Assembly (NCBI RefSeq): GCF_026151165.2
Contig: NZ_CP117849.1
Coordinates: 310,001 to 374,000, forward strand
Direction of reading: 5' to 3'
Length of the DNA: 64,000 bases
Source: Cryobacterium sp. SO2
GTDB lineage: Bacteria; Actinomycetota; Actinomycetes; Actinomycetales; Microbacteriaceae
The position numbers were made by a program, and so were the translations under genes. Below the pieces are notes generated by a model. It had not been told where the DNA came from. It did not search any database and saw nothing but the letters and a program-made list of their open reading frames with translations. This document shows, in pieces, positions 1 through 8,695 of the stretch (within the stretch, counting starts at the first letter, position 1; each line of letters opens with the position of its first letter).

Positions 1-53
1 ATGGATGGTGGCACGGGGAGTCATGGGATCAGCATAGGCGAGATGGAAACTGA

Positions 54-94
54 TTTCGAAAACGTTTGACACTTCTTTTTGCCGCTGTGACACT
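54..94 (+). promoter_or_regulatory. Promoter with LacI-type operator for sugar ABC operon
   Basis: A palindromic core AAACGTTT (60-67) lies in a LacI-family operator-like context and overlaps a -35 box TTGACA (66-71). A -10-like GACACT follows at 89-94, with an extended TG at 86-87 and a 17-nt spacer. A repressor bound at the core would block RNA polymerase. No LacI gene is adjacent in the visible sequence, so the regulator is outside the window or is the distant one at 55197-56210. Confidence 0.55.
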
Positions 95-139
95 GAGGCA
101 ATTCCCCACCACCTCAACGAAGAGAAAAAGGTTGAACCA

Positions 140-1444
140 ATGAAGGTGAACCACACCACGGCGAAGAGAATCTTCGCGGGAACCATGGTCCTGGGCCTCG
201 GCGCCCTGGGCCTCACGGCCTGCAGCGGCGCGTCAGACGGAGCGTCCTCCGGCGGCGACGTCACGATGAGCCTCTGGCAGAACTCCACCACGGGCCCCGG
301 CCAGGAATTCTGGGACAAGACCGTCGCGGACTTCGAGGCCGACAACCCCGGCGTCACCATCGACGTGCAGGCGATCCAGAACGAAGACCTCGACGGCAAG
401 CTGCAGACCGCGCTCAACTCCGGCGACGCACCCGACATCTTCCTGCAGCGCGGCGGCGGCAAGATGGCCGCCATGGTCGCGGCCGGCCAGCTGATGGACA
501 TCACCGGTGGCATCTCCGACCAGGTGAAGGAGGAGATCCCCGAGGGCTCGTTCATCGCGAACAGCCTCGAGGACAAGATCTACGCCATGCCCGTCGCGGT
601 TCTGCCCGGCGGCATCTTCTACAGTCAGGACCTCTTCGACGCGGCCGGGATCACCGAGACCCCCACCACGATTGATGACCTCGAGGCCGACGCCGCCAAG
701 CTCAAGGCCACCGGGGTCGCTCCGATCGCTCTCGGCGCCAAAGACGCCTGGCCGGCCGCGCACTGGTTCTACTTCTTCGCCCTCCGCGAGTGCAGCCCTG
801 ACGTGCTGGCCGAGGCCGCCGACACCAAGGACTTCAGCGACGGCTGCTGGATCAAGGCCGGCGAAGACCTGCAGAGCTTCGCCGACACCGAGCCCTTCAA
901 CGACGGCTTCCTCACCACCGCCGCTCAGCAGGGTGCCGGCAGTTCCGCCGGTCTGGTGGCCAACCACCAGGCGGCCATGGAGCTGATGGGTGCCTGGAAC
1001 CCCGGCGTCATCGCCTCTCTCACCCCCGACACCAAGCCGCTTGCTGACCTGTCCTGGTTCCCGTTCCCCGAGGTGTCCGGCGGCGACGGTGAGCCCGGCT
1101 CGATCCTCGGCGGCGTGGATGGCTACTCCTGCTCGGTCTCGGCCCCGCCGGAATGCCTCGACTTCCTCAACTACATCGGCAGCTCCGACGTGCAGAAGGA
1201 GTACTACGCGGCCTTCAACGCCCCGCCCGTGAACACCGTGGCGCAGGAAGCCGTCACCGAGCCCTACCTCAAGGAGATCATCGCGGCCTACAACGCGGCC
1301 CCGTACGTCTCGCAGTGGCTCGACACCGTCTACGGCCAGAACGTCGGCAACGCCCTGAACGTGGGCGTGGTCGACCTGCTCGCCGGCAAGGGCAGCCCGG
1401 AGCAGCTCATCCAGGCGGTCAACGACGCAGCCAAGAAGGCCTAG
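140..1444 (+). CDS. Sugar ABC transporter substrate-binding lipoprotein
   Basis: Captures a sugar outside the membrane and hands it to the permeases encoded next. The 434-residue protein starts with a lipoprotein signal peptide whose lipobox is LTAC (acceptor cysteine near residue 28), followed by a Ser/Gly/Asp-rich linker. The rest matches family 1 extracellular solute-binding proteins (MalE/UgpB type): the N-terminal region has the 'W...F...PG' pattern and later 'APDIF'. A purine-rich site (AAAAGG) precedes the ATG. It is first in an operon with two permeases and a GH3 glycosidase, which points to an oligosaccharide such as cellobiose or xylobiose. The exact sugar is inference. Confidence 0.9.
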   Translation: MKVNHTTAKRIFAGTMVLGLGALGLTACSGASDGASSGGDVTMSLWQNSTTGPGQEFWDKTVADFEADNPGVTIDVQAIQNEDLDGKLQTALNSGDAPDIFLQRGGGKMAAMVAAGQLMDITGGISDQVKEEIPEGSFIANSLEDKIYAMPVAVLPGGIFYSQDLFDAAGITETPTTIDDLEADAAKLKATGVAPIALGAKDAWPAAHWFYFFALRECSPDVLAEAADTKDFSDGCWIKAGEDLQSFADTEPFNDGFLTTAAQQGAGSSAGLVANHQAAMELMGAWNPGVIASLTPDTKPLADLSWFPFPEVSGGDGEPGSILGGVDGYSCSVSAPPECLDFLNYIGSSDVQKEYYAAFNAPPVNTVAQEAVTEPYLKEIIAAYNAAPYVSQWLDTVYGQNVGNALNVGVVDLLAGKGSPEQLIQAVNDAAKKA

Positions 1445-1452
1445 GCGCGCTC

Positions 1453-2466
1453 ATGTCGGTTCGCGAGAATACTTCAACGCGATTAGAGGTGGATCTCGCG
1501 AAGGGCGGGGTCGCGGGCGTCACGCCCGCGGCCCCGCCCGTGCGGCGCCGCCGCCGCACGTCAGTGGGGGCCAGGGTCGAGATCGCGGTTCTCGTCGGAC
1601 CGGCCCTGATCGTCTTCCTCGGCTTTGTGATCTTCCCCGTCGTCATGGCGGCCTACTACGGCTTCTTCAGCTGGCAGGGCTACGGCCCGCCCACCGTCTT
1701 CGTCGGGTTCCGCAACTACATCACGATCATCCAGGACCCCACCTTCCAGGAAGCCCTCACCCACAACGGCATCATCGTGGTGCTCTCCCTCCTGCTGCAG
1801 GGTCCGGTCGCGATCCTCCTGGCGCTGCTGCTCAATCGCAAGCTGCGCGGCCAGTCCCTCATCCGGGTGCTCATCTTCGTGCCGTACGTGATCTCCGAGG
1901 TCGTCGTCGGCACCGGCTGGAGCCTGATGCTGCAGTCCAACGGCGCCGTGAACGGCCTGCTGGAGAAGCTCGGGCTTGGGGCTTTCACCCAGGACTGGCT
2001 GTCGAACCCGGACATAGCCATCTGGACCCTGATGGTGATCATCACCTGGAAGTACGTCGGCTTCGCCGTGATCCTCTTCCTTGCCGGCCTGCAGGGCATC
2101 CCGGAGGAGCTGCCGGAGGCGGCCGCCATCGACGGGGCGTCGTTCTGGCAGATCCAACGGCACATCACCTTGCCGCTTTTGGCACCCACGCTGCGCATCT
2201 GGGCGTTCCTGTCGATCATCGGCGCCCTGCAGCTCTTCGACCTCGTCTACATCATCTGGGGTCAGTACATCTCCTCCACCGCGGGAACGTCGACCATGGC
2301 GACCTATCTCGTGGCGAACGGCCGGAACGCCGGCAACTACGGCTACGGGAACGCCGTCGCCGTGGTGCTCTTCCTGATCTCGCTCGTGGTCGCGCTGATT
2401 TATCAGCGTTACGTGCTGCGCCGGGACACCGAGGGTGCCATCACAGACAAGGGGACGGAAAAATGA
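1453..2466 (+). CDS. Sugar ABC transporter permease (MalF type)
   Basis: Membrane subunit of the importer, 337 residues. The start chosen is the ATG 8 nt after the preceding stop; the same frame is open further upstream but overlaps the binding-protein gene. An Arg-rich cytoplasmic N-terminus (RRRRRTS) precedes about six membrane segments. The EAA loop that docks the ATPase is visible near residues 218-236 (EELPEAAAIDGASFW). The C-terminus overlaps the next gene by ATGA. No ATPase gene is in the operon, so a shared MsiK-like ATPase encoded elsewhere is expected, as is usual for actinobacterial CUT1 systems. Confidence 0.92.
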   Translation: MSVRENTSTRLEVDLAKGGVAGVTPAAPPVRRRRRTSVGARVEIAVLVGPALIVFLGFVIFPVVMAAYYGFFSWQGYGPPTVFVGFRNYITIIQDPTFQEALTHNGIIVVLSLLLQGPVAILLALLLNRKLRGQSLIRVLIFVPYVISEVVVGTGWSLMLQSNGAVNGLLEKLGLGAFTQDWLSNPDIAIWTLMVIITWKYVGFAVILFLAGLQGIPEELPEAAAIDGASFWQIQRHITLPLLAPTLRIWAFLSIIGALQLFDLVYIIWGQYISSTAGTSTMATYLVANGRNAGNYGYGNAVAVVLFLISLVVALIYQRYVLRRDTEGAITDKGTEK

Positions 2467-3347
2467 CCGCGCTCATCACGCCCGCTGTGGCGCTGCCGCC
2501 GGCCAATCCGCCGGCCCCGATCAAGACGAGCCGGCGGTGGGGAACCCCCGTGGCCTACGTCGTCGCCGTTCTGGTGATCGGCCTGATGCTCGCGCCGGTG
2601 CTGTTCATCATCATCGGCGGTTTCCGCACCAACGCCCAGATCACCACCGACCCGTCCGGCTGGCCCAGCGTGTGGAACATCGGCAACTACCTCGATGTGC
2701 TCACCGGCGGCATGTTCTGGCGGCTGGTGGGCAACTCCCTGATCGCCGGGCTGGCCACCACCGTCGGGGTGGTGCTGTTGGGCCTGATGGCCAGCTACGT
2801 GCTCGCCCGGTACTCGTTCCGCGGCCGCGGCATCCTGTATGCCATGTTCGCGGCCGGGCTGATGTTCCCGATGACCGTGGCCATCACACCGCTCTACCTG
2901 GTGGTGAAGAACCTGGGCCTGATGAACTCGTTGGGCGGGGTGATCTTGCCGCAGATCGCGTTCGCGCTGCCCACCACGATCATCATCCTGGTGCCGTTCC
3001 TGCGGGCCATCCCCGACGAGATCCAGGAGGCCGCCTTCATCGACGGCTGCAGCCGGCTCGGCTTCTTCTGGCGGATGATTGTGCCCCTGGCCATGCCCGG
3101 CGTCATCACCGTGGGCATCCTGGCGTTCATCGCCAGCTGGAACAGCTACCTGTTGCCGCTGTTCATCCTGAACAACGAGGCCGTGTTCACGCTGCCGCTG
3201 GGCGTGCAGTCCTTCGCGTCGCAGTACTCGGTGGACACCGCGAAGGTGCTGGCGTTCACGTCGCTGTCCATGATTCCCGCCCTGGTGTTCTTCGCCCTGT
3301 TCGAACGCCGCATCGTCGGCGGGCTGACGGGCGCGGTCAAGGGCTGA
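2463..3347 (+). CDS. Sugar ABC transporter permease (MalG type)
   Basis: Second membrane subunit, 294 residues, translationally coupled to the first permease (ATG overlaps the upstream TGA). About six membrane segments are visible. The EAA loop EIQEAAFIDGCSRLGFF lies near residue 186, in the usual MalG position. A Pro/Ala-rich N-terminus precedes the first helix. It forms a heterodimeric channel with the product of 1453-2466 and serves the same substrate. Confidence 0.92.
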   Translation: MTALITPAVALPPANPPAPIKTSRRWGTPVAYVVAVLVIGLMLAPVLFIIIGGFRTNAQITTDPSGWPSVWNIGNYLDVLTGGMFWRLVGNSLIAGLATTVGVVLLGLMASYVLARYSFRGRGILYAMFAAGLMFPMTVAITPLYLVVKNLGLMNSLGGVILPQIAFALPTTIIILVPFLRAIPDEIQEAAFIDGCSRLGFFWRMIVPLAMPGVITVGILAFIASWNSYLLPLFILNNEAVFTLPLGVQSFASQYSVDTAKVLAFTSLSMIPALVFFALFERRIVGGLTGAVKG

Positions 3348-3407
3348 CCCGCGGCCCTGCGGGGTCGCTGTCTTGCTGTTGTTGTGTCGAAGTGGAAAGA
3401 GAACGTT

Positions 3408-5744
3408 GTGAGCAATCCAGAACTGCCGCCGGTGTCCGAACGTGTGCGGACCCTGTTCGCCCAGATGACCCTGGAGGAGAAAGTCGCCCAGCTCGTGGGC
3501 TACTGGGTCGACCAGGGCGGTGAGGTCGTGGCCCCGCTCGCCGGGGAGATGGGCTCCTCGACCCGGTATGACGAGGCGACGGTGCACGGGCTCGGGCATC
3601 TCACCCGGGTGTACGGCACCCGCCCGGTGCACCCGGTGGAGCGGGCCGAGTGGCTCTGGGCCGAACAGCGCCGGCTGAAGTCGGAGACCCGGCTGGGCAT
3701 CCCCGCCATCGTGCACGAGGAGTGCCTGACCGGCCTCGCCGCGTGGAAGGCCGCGACCTTCCCCACCCCGCTCGCCTGGGGCGCCGCCTTCGACCCCGGC
3801 CTGGTCGAGCAGATGGGCGGCCTGATCGGGCAGTCGATGCGTGAGCTCGGCATCCACCAGGGTCTCGCGCCGGTGCTCGACGTGATCCGCGACCCCCGCT
3901 GGGGCCGCGTCGACGAGTGCATCGCCGAGGACCCGTATGTGGTGGGCACCATCGGCACCGCCTACGTCACCGGGCTGCAGGCGGCCGGGGTGCACGCCAC
4001 CCTCAAGCACTTCGTGGGCTACTCGGCCTCGCAGGCCGGCCGCAACCACGCTCCGGTGCACGCCGGACGGCGGGAGATCAACGACGTGTTCCTGCCGCCG
4101 TTCGAGATGGCTGTGCTCGACGGCGGGGTGCGCTCGGTGATGAACTCCTACGCCGAGATCGACGGCGCCCCGGTGGGCGCCACGCCGGAATACCTCACCG
4201 AGATCCTCCGCGACCACTGGGGCTTCGACGGCGTCGTCGTCTCCGACTACTTCTCGGTGGCGTTCCTGCACCTCATGCACGCTGTCGCCGCCGACAGGGG
4301 AGAGGCCGCCGAGCTTGCCCTGGCCGCCGGGATCGACGTGGAACTGCCGACCGGGGATGCGTTCCTGGCGCCGCTCCTGGACCGGATCCGGGCCGGGCAG
4401 ACCGACGAGGCGCTCGTCGACCGCGCCGTGTTGCGGGTGCTCGCGCAAAAGGAAGACCTGGGCCTGCTCGATGAGACCTTCAGCATGGCGCCCACCGAGG
4501 TCGACCTCGACTCGCCGGAGCACCGCCGGGTGGCGCGGCTGCTGGCCGAGGAATCGCTGATCCTGCTGACCAACGACGGGGTGCTGCCGCTTCGCTCCGG
4601 CGACGGGCCGCTGCCGCGCACGATCGCGGTGCTCGGGCCGAACGCCGACTCCACCGAGGCGCTGATGGGCTGCTACTCGTTCGTGAACCACGTTCTCGCC
4701 CACCACCCGGACGTGCCGGCCGGGCTGAACATGCCCACAGTGCTCGACGCCCTGCGCGGCGAGCTGACCGGCACCGAGATCCTCTACGCCGCCGGCTGCA
4801 CGGTCGAAGGCACCGACACGGCCGGTATCGCCGCCGCCGTCGCGGCCGCCCGCGCCGCCGATGTGGCCGTGGTCGTGGTGGGTGACCGCGCCGGCCTGTT
4901 CGGCCGCGGCACCGTCGGCGAGGGCAACGACGTGGAGAGCCTGGAGCTGCCCGGCGTGCAACGCGAACTCGTCGAAGCCGTGGTGGCCACGGGCACCCCC
5001 GTCGTGATGGTGCTCATGACGGGCCGGCCCTACGCCGTGGCCTGGGCGGTGGACGGCCCGACCGCCCCTGCGGCGCTGCTGCAGGCGTTCTTCCCCGGCG
5101 AGGAGGGTGGCGTGGCTATCGCTTCGGTGCTCTCCGGCGCCGTCTCGCCCACCGGGCACCTGCCCGTGTCGTTGCCGCGGTCGGCGGGCGCGCAGCCGTA
5201 CTCCTATCTGCACCCGATCCTCGGCGGGCCGAGCGATGTGACCAGCGTGGACAGCACCCCGGTGCTGCCGTTCGGGCACGGCCTGGCCTACACCACGTTC
5301 GAGCGCACGGCACTGGATGCCGATGACACGGTGGCCGCCGGCGGCACGTTCTCGGCGAGCGTGCGCATCCGCAACACCGGTGAGCGGGCCGGCACCGACC
5401 TCGTGCAGTTCTACGCCAGGGATATCCACGCGAGCGTGACCCGGCCGGTGGCCCAACTGCTTGGCTACCAGCGGGTCGAGCTCGAACCGGGCGAGGAGGC
5501 CCTGGTGCGCTTCGAGGTGCCGACGACCCGGCTGGCGTTCACCGGACTGAACCACGAGCGGATCGTGGAGCCCGGCGCCGTTCACCTGTGGGTCGGCTCG
5601 TCCTGTGCCGCCCAGGAGACCGAGGCGGAGATCAGTATCACCGGGGCGGTGCACCGGGTGACGTTGGCCGACGCCCGGCTGGTGCAGAGCTCGGTCGAGC
5701 GGCTGGTGGAGCCCGTGCGGGATGCCGAGGTGGTGCCGGCGTAG
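3408..5744 (+). CDS. Glycoside hydrolase family 3 beta-glycosidase
   Basis: Probably cleaves the imported disaccharide; family 3 includes beta-glucosidases and beta-xylosidases. The start is taken at GTG 3408 because GGAAAGAGA lies 6 nt upstream; an in-frame GTG at 3384 has no such site. The protein is about 778 residues with no signal peptide, hence cytoplasmic. The TIM-barrel domain carries KHFVGYS and the nucleophile motif GVVVSDY (Asp about residue 280). It is followed by the alpha/beta sandwich domain and a C-terminal fibronectin III-like domain. The SDY (rather than SDW) nucleophile motif fits a xylosidase-like subgroup, but substrate cannot be fixed from sequence alone. Confidence 0.92.
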   Translation: MSNPELPPVSERVRTLFAQMTLEEKVAQLVGYWVDQGGEVVAPLAGEMGSSTRYDEATVHGLGHLTRVYGTRPVHPVERAEWLWAEQRRLKSETRLGIPAIVHEECLTGLAAWKAATFPTPLAWGAAFDPGLVEQMGGLIGQSMRELGIHQGLAPVLDVIRDPRWGRVDECIAEDPYVVGTIGTAYVTGLQAAGVHATLKHFVGYSASQAGRNHAPVHAGRREINDVFLPPFEMAVLDGGVRSVMNSYAEIDGAPVGATPEYLTEILRDHWGFDGVVVSDYFSVAFLHLMHAVAADRGEAAELALAAGIDVELPTGDAFLAPLLDRIRAGQTDEALVDRAVLRVLAQKEDLGLLDETFSMAPTEVDLDSPEHRRVARLLAEESLILLTNDGVLPLRSGDGPLPRTIAVLGPNADSTEALMGCYSFVNHVLAHHPDVPAGLNMPTVLDALRGELTGTEILYAAGCTVEGTDTAGIAAAVAAARAADVAVVVVGDRAGLFGRGTVGEGNDVESLELPGVQRELVEAVVATGTPVVMVLMTGRPYAVAWAVDGPTAPAALLQAFFPGEEGGVAIASVLSGAVSPTGHLPVSLPRSAGAQPYSYLHPILGGPSDVTSVDSTPVLPFGHGLAYTTFERTALDADDTVAAGGTFSASVRIRNTGERAGTDLVQFYARDIHASVTRPVAQLLGYQRVELEPGEEALVRFEVPTTRLAFTGLNHERIVEPGAVHLWVGSSCAAQETEAEISITGAVHRVTLADARLVQSSVERLVEPVRDAEVVPA

Positions 5745-5749
5745 CCCGG

Positions 5750-5813
5750 TGCGCGGGTAAGGCGCCGATGCGCGGGTGGCGCGCCACCCGCGCATCGGCG
5801 CGCCACCCGCGTA
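5750..5813. repeat. Nested 64-bp palindrome
   Basis: Positions 5762-5801 form a perfect 40-bp inverted repeat with no spacer. Around it, the 9-mer TGCGCGGGT occurs at 5750-5758 and 5769-5777, and in reverse at 5786-5794 and 5805-5813 (one change), so the outer copies are also mirror images about the same centre. It follows the GH3 stop codon and could terminate transcription, but there is no T-tract. A cruciform or repeat element is equally possible. Confidence 0.8.
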
Positions 5814-6010
5814 TCGCGGATCGCACGTCGGCGAGGGCAGGAGAAGGGGCAGGCCACCCCGATGACGGCCCGCCCCATGCGGAGGTGCTTCGGGTGTGAC
5901 CTCGGTCGGGCCCTATCAACGGTGCCTCAGGGTCACACTTCGGGGAACACCCCCGTATGGGGGGATACTAGCCCCGAATTCACGGCTTCGTAAGGCCGGG
6001 CCGGCACTGA
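5814..6010 (+). promoter_or_regulatory. Upstream region of the acyl-CoA dehydrogenase cassette
   Basis: This is the non-coding part of the 5745-6110 gap. It contains a nested dyad: TTCGGGG (5939-5945) with CCCCGAA (5972-5978), enclosing CCCCC-GTAT-GGGGG (5950-5963). A -10-like GATACT lies at 5964-5969. The C-tract/G-tract with AT flanks resembles metal-sensor (CsoR/RcnR-type) operators, but that is only a visual similarity. Nothing else recognisable was seen. Confidence 0.35.
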
Positions 6011-6109
6011 ATGCGAAAGGAGAGGCTCGCGGTTTGGCAGGATGTTCTGACAGACGTCGCGGTGCGCCCCGGGAACCGGTGCGACGCGGCGCGGGGACCA
6101 GGGGAGTGA
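6011..6109 (+). other. Possible 32-codon upstream ORF
   Basis: An ATG at 6011 opens a short frame (begins MRKERLAVWQ) that ends in TGA at 6107-6109, one base before the ATG of the next gene. It runs across that gene's ribosome-binding site (GGGGAG, 6101-6106). It has no clear ribosome-binding site of its own and no recognisable homology. It may be a coupled leader ORF or chance. Confidence 0.25.
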
Positions 6110-6110
6110 C

Positions 6111-7238
6111 ATGACGAGGCAGCCATCCGAGGCGGAATCCGCTCGGGCTGTGCGGGTGCGCGGGGTACGGCAGCGTGGGCCCGCGTCGCCCGCTGCTGCG
6201 GCCGACCTGGCCGGGGTGGCCGCGGCCGCGTGGGCGGTGGACGGCGACGCCGCCCGCGCCATCCGGTTCGCCCTCGACACGGCACCGAAGCTGCCGATGC
6301 CGGGCTCGGGCCGCACGATCGAGCTGTTCGACGCACTGGCCACAGTGGCCGCGGCCGACCTCACGGCCGCCCGGGTGATCGAGGCGCACGCCGATGCGCT
6401 GAGCATCCTGCACCAGGCCCCTGCCGGGTCGGTACCCGCCGGTCCCTCAGCATCCGCAGAGGCCAGCTGGGGCGTCTTCGCGGCCGAGGGTCCCGCGCAA
6501 CGGCTCGACGCGACCCGGCAGGGCGACGTCTGGGTTCTGCACGGCCGGAAGCCCTGGTGCTCGCTGGCCGGGTCACTCAGCCACGCCCTCGTCACCGCGC
6601 ACACCACGCCCGAGGGGGCGACGCCCGCACACCGCCGGCTGTTCGCCGTCGACCTGCGCCACCCCGGCGTCGCCGTGCACGACGGCGCCTGGGTCGCCAC
6701 CGGCCTCACCCAGGTGTCCAGTGGCCCGGTGGACTTCGCCGCGGTTCCGGCCGTGCCGGTCGGCGCCGACGGCTGGTACCTCAGCCGGCCCGGCTTCAGC
6801 TGGGGCGGCATCCAGGTTGCGGCCTGCTGGTGGGGCGGCGCCGTCGGCGTGGCCCGCCGGCTGCGCGCCGCGGCGGGCAGCCGGGAACCCGACCAGATCA
6901 TGCGTGCGCACCTCGGCGCGATCGACCTGGCCCTGGCGGCCGCCGGCGCAGCGCTGGCCGATGCGGCGGCCGCGATCGACGCCGGCGAGGCCGCCGGCGA
7001 GGCCGTCGGCGCGGACGGATCCCTGCTCGCCGCCCGGGTGCGCGGACTCGTCGCCCGCAGCGTCGACGAGGTGCTGACCCGGGTCGGGCACGCGCTCGGC
7101 CCGGCGCCGCTCGCCCTCGACGCCCGGCACGCCCGCCGGGTCGCCGACCTCACCCTGTACGTGCGGCAGCATCATGCCGAACGCGACGATGCCGCGCTCG
7201 GCGCCACCCTGCTCGACGAGGAGAGCACGACATGGTGA
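6111..7238 (+). CDS. Acyl-CoA dehydrogenase-like flavoprotein
   Basis: A 375-residue protein with a strong ribosome-binding site (GGGGAG, 4 nt before ATG). The central segment (about residues 133-150, LDATRQGDVWVLHGRKPW) is the typical middle-domain strand pair that contacts FAD in acyl-CoA dehydrogenases. The rest is an Ala-rich helical C-domain. The usual catalytic-base and C-terminal signatures of fatty-acid degradation enzymes are not obvious, so it may act on an unusual acyl or acyl-carrier substrate. It overlaps the next gene (ATG at 7232 inside its last codons) and is clearly co-translated with the PIG-L/methyltransferase and glycosyltransferase genes. A role in modifying an acyl group of a glycolipid-like product is inference. 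Confidence 0.75.
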   Translation: MTRQPSEAESARAVRVRGVRQRGPASPAAAADLAGVAAAAWAVDGDAARAIRFALDTAPKLPMPGSGRTIELFDALATVAAADLTAARVIEAHADALSILHQAPAGSVPAGPSASAEASWGVFAAEGPAQRLDATRQGDVWVLHGRKPWCSLAGSLSHALVTAHTTPEGATPAHRRLFAVDLRHPGVAVHDGAWVATGLTQVSSGPVDFAAVPAVPVGADGWYLSRPGFSWGGIQVAACWWGGAVGVARRLRAAAGSREPDQIMRAHLGAIDLALAAAGAALADAAAAIDAGEAAGEAVGADGSLLAARVRGLVARSVDEVLTRVGHALGPAPLALDARHARRVADLTLYVRQHHAERDDAALGATLLDEESTTW

Positions 7239-8695
7239 CCTTCACCCACAACGGCGACGGAACCAGCGAAGAGGTGTGGCAGGGGGCCGACTGGGCGGCG
7301 CGCGCCCGGCCGCTCACTCTGTCTGGGTGCGACCGGCTCGTGGTCGTCGCCGCCCACCCCGACGACGAGTCCCTCGGCGCCGGCGGCCTGATCGTCGCGG
7401 CCGCGGCTCAGGGGATCCCGGTCACGGTGATCGTGGCCAGCAACGGTGAGGCCTCGCACCCGCACTCCACCACCACCACACCCGCCGGCCTTGCCGCGGT
7501 GCGCCGCACCGAGGTGGTGGCAGCCGTGCGCGCGCTGACGCCGGCGGCGCGCATCCGGCTGCTCGACCTGCCCGACGGCCGGCTCGCCGCCCACCGCACC
7601 GAGCTGGCCGACGCGCTCCGGGCCGAGGCGCGGGCGGATGAGCCCGAGCGCGCCACCGGGGTGTGGCTGGTCGCCCCGTGGCGGAGCGACGGGCACCCCG
7701 ACCACACCGCGGCCGGCGAGGCTGCAGCGCTCGTGGCCGGCCTCACCGGCGCCCGGCTGCTGGAGTACCCCATCTGGGCCTGGCACTGGTCGACCCCGGC
7801 GGATGCCGTCTGGCCGGTCGGCGACGGCGCGGAGGCGCTGTACTCGATCGCCCTCGGCGCGGCGGGTCATGCGCGCAAGAGCGCCGCGATGGCCGCGCAC
7901 GTCAGCCAGGTACGCCCGCTCTCGGCCCTCCCCGGCGACGAGGCCATTGTGCAGCCGGGTTTCGCCGCGCACTTCGAACGATCCTGGGAGATGTTCCTGG
8001 GGGCGGCGCCCTCGATCACGCGTGCACCCGACGCGGCCGCGCCCGGCCGTGCCGCGCCCGATGATGCCGCGCCCGATGATGCGGCGGCCGACAGCCTGAC
8101 AGCCGAGTTCTTCGATGAGTTCTACGCCGGGTCGCATGACCCGTGGGGCTTCGAGACCCGCTGGTACGAGTCCCGCAAACGCGCAGTCACTTTGGCCGCC
8201 CTGCCGTTGGCGCGTTACACCGCCGCCCTCGAACTGGGTTGCTCGATCGGGGTGCTCAGCCGGGAACTCGTCGACCGGTGCGACACCCTGCTCGCCACCG
8301 ACATCGCCGAACAGCCGCTCGAGGTGGCCCGCCGCCGGCTGGCCGGCCTTCCCGGCGTCACCGTGGAACGTCGCACCCTGCCGGCGGAGTGGCCCGACGG
8401 GAGTTTCGACCTGGTGGTGCTGTCGGAGATCGGCTACTACTGTTCACCGGCCGATCTGGGGCTGCTGCTCGAGCGCTGCCGGCAGAGCCTGCGTCCGGGG
8501 GGATCCCTCGTGGCCTGCCACTGGCGGCACCCGGTGGGCGAGTACCCGCTGGGCGGAGACGACGTGCACGCCGCGCTCGCCGCGCTGCCCGGCCTGGAGC
8601 GCACAGTGCAGCACCTGGAACGGGACTTCGTGCTCGAGGTCTACGAACCGGCGCCGGCCCGCTCGGTGGCCGAACGGGAAGGCCTGCTGCCGTGA
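7232..8695 (+). CDS. PIG-L deacetylase / SAM methyltransferase fusion
   Basis: Two enzymes in one 487-residue chain. Residues about 35-265 are a PIG-L/LmbE-type zinc N-deacetylase: AHPDDE (about 41-46) and a second metal motif, HPDH near 155. An Ala/Asp/Pro-rich linker with a repeated 'APDDA' pattern follows (about 268-290). Residues about 293-480 are a class I SAM methyltransferase of the NodS-like group: FYAGSHDPWGFETRWYE, motif I LELGCSIGVLS, then DLVVLSEIGYY. The start is the ATG overlapping the previous stop; longer readings of this frame run under the upstream gene. The pair of activities suggests sequential N-deacetylation and N-methylation of an amino sugar. The end overlaps the glycosyltransferase by GTGA. 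Confidence 0.88.
   Translation: MVTFTHNGDGTSEEVWQGADWAARARPLTLSGCDRLVVVAAHPDDESLGAGGLIVAAAAQGIPVTVIVASNGEASHPHSTTTTPAGLAAVRRTEVVAAVRALTPAARIRLLDLPDGRLAAHRTELADALRAEARADEPERATGVWLVAPWRSDGHPDHTAAGEAAALVAGLTGARLLEYPIWAWHWSTPADAVWPVGDGAEALYSIALGAAGHARKSAAMAAHVSQVRPLSALPGDEAIVQPGFAAHFERSWEMFLGAAPSITRAPDAAAPGRAAPDDAAPDDAAADSLTAEFFDEFYAGSHDPWGFETRWYESRKRAVTLAALPLARYTAALELGCSIGVLSRELVDRCDTLLATDIAEQPLEVARRRLAGLPGVTVERRTLPAEWPDGSFDLVVLSEIGYYCSPADLGLLLERCRQSLRPGGSLVACHWRHPVGEYPLGGDDVHAALAALPGLERTVQHLERDFVLEVYEPAPARSVAEREGLLP

Noticed and set aside
1153..1452. N-terminal extension of the first permease overlapping the binding-protein gene
   Set aside because: The extension is Arg-rich out-of-frame reading of the binding-protein gene; ATG 1453 gives a normal permease.
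2409..5795. Very long minus-strand open frame (1128 codons) opposite the permease and GH3 genes
   Set aside because: Its translation is Arg/Gly/His-rich with no family features, while the plus strand encodes clear permease and GH3 motifs. Long antisense frames are a normal effect of high GC.
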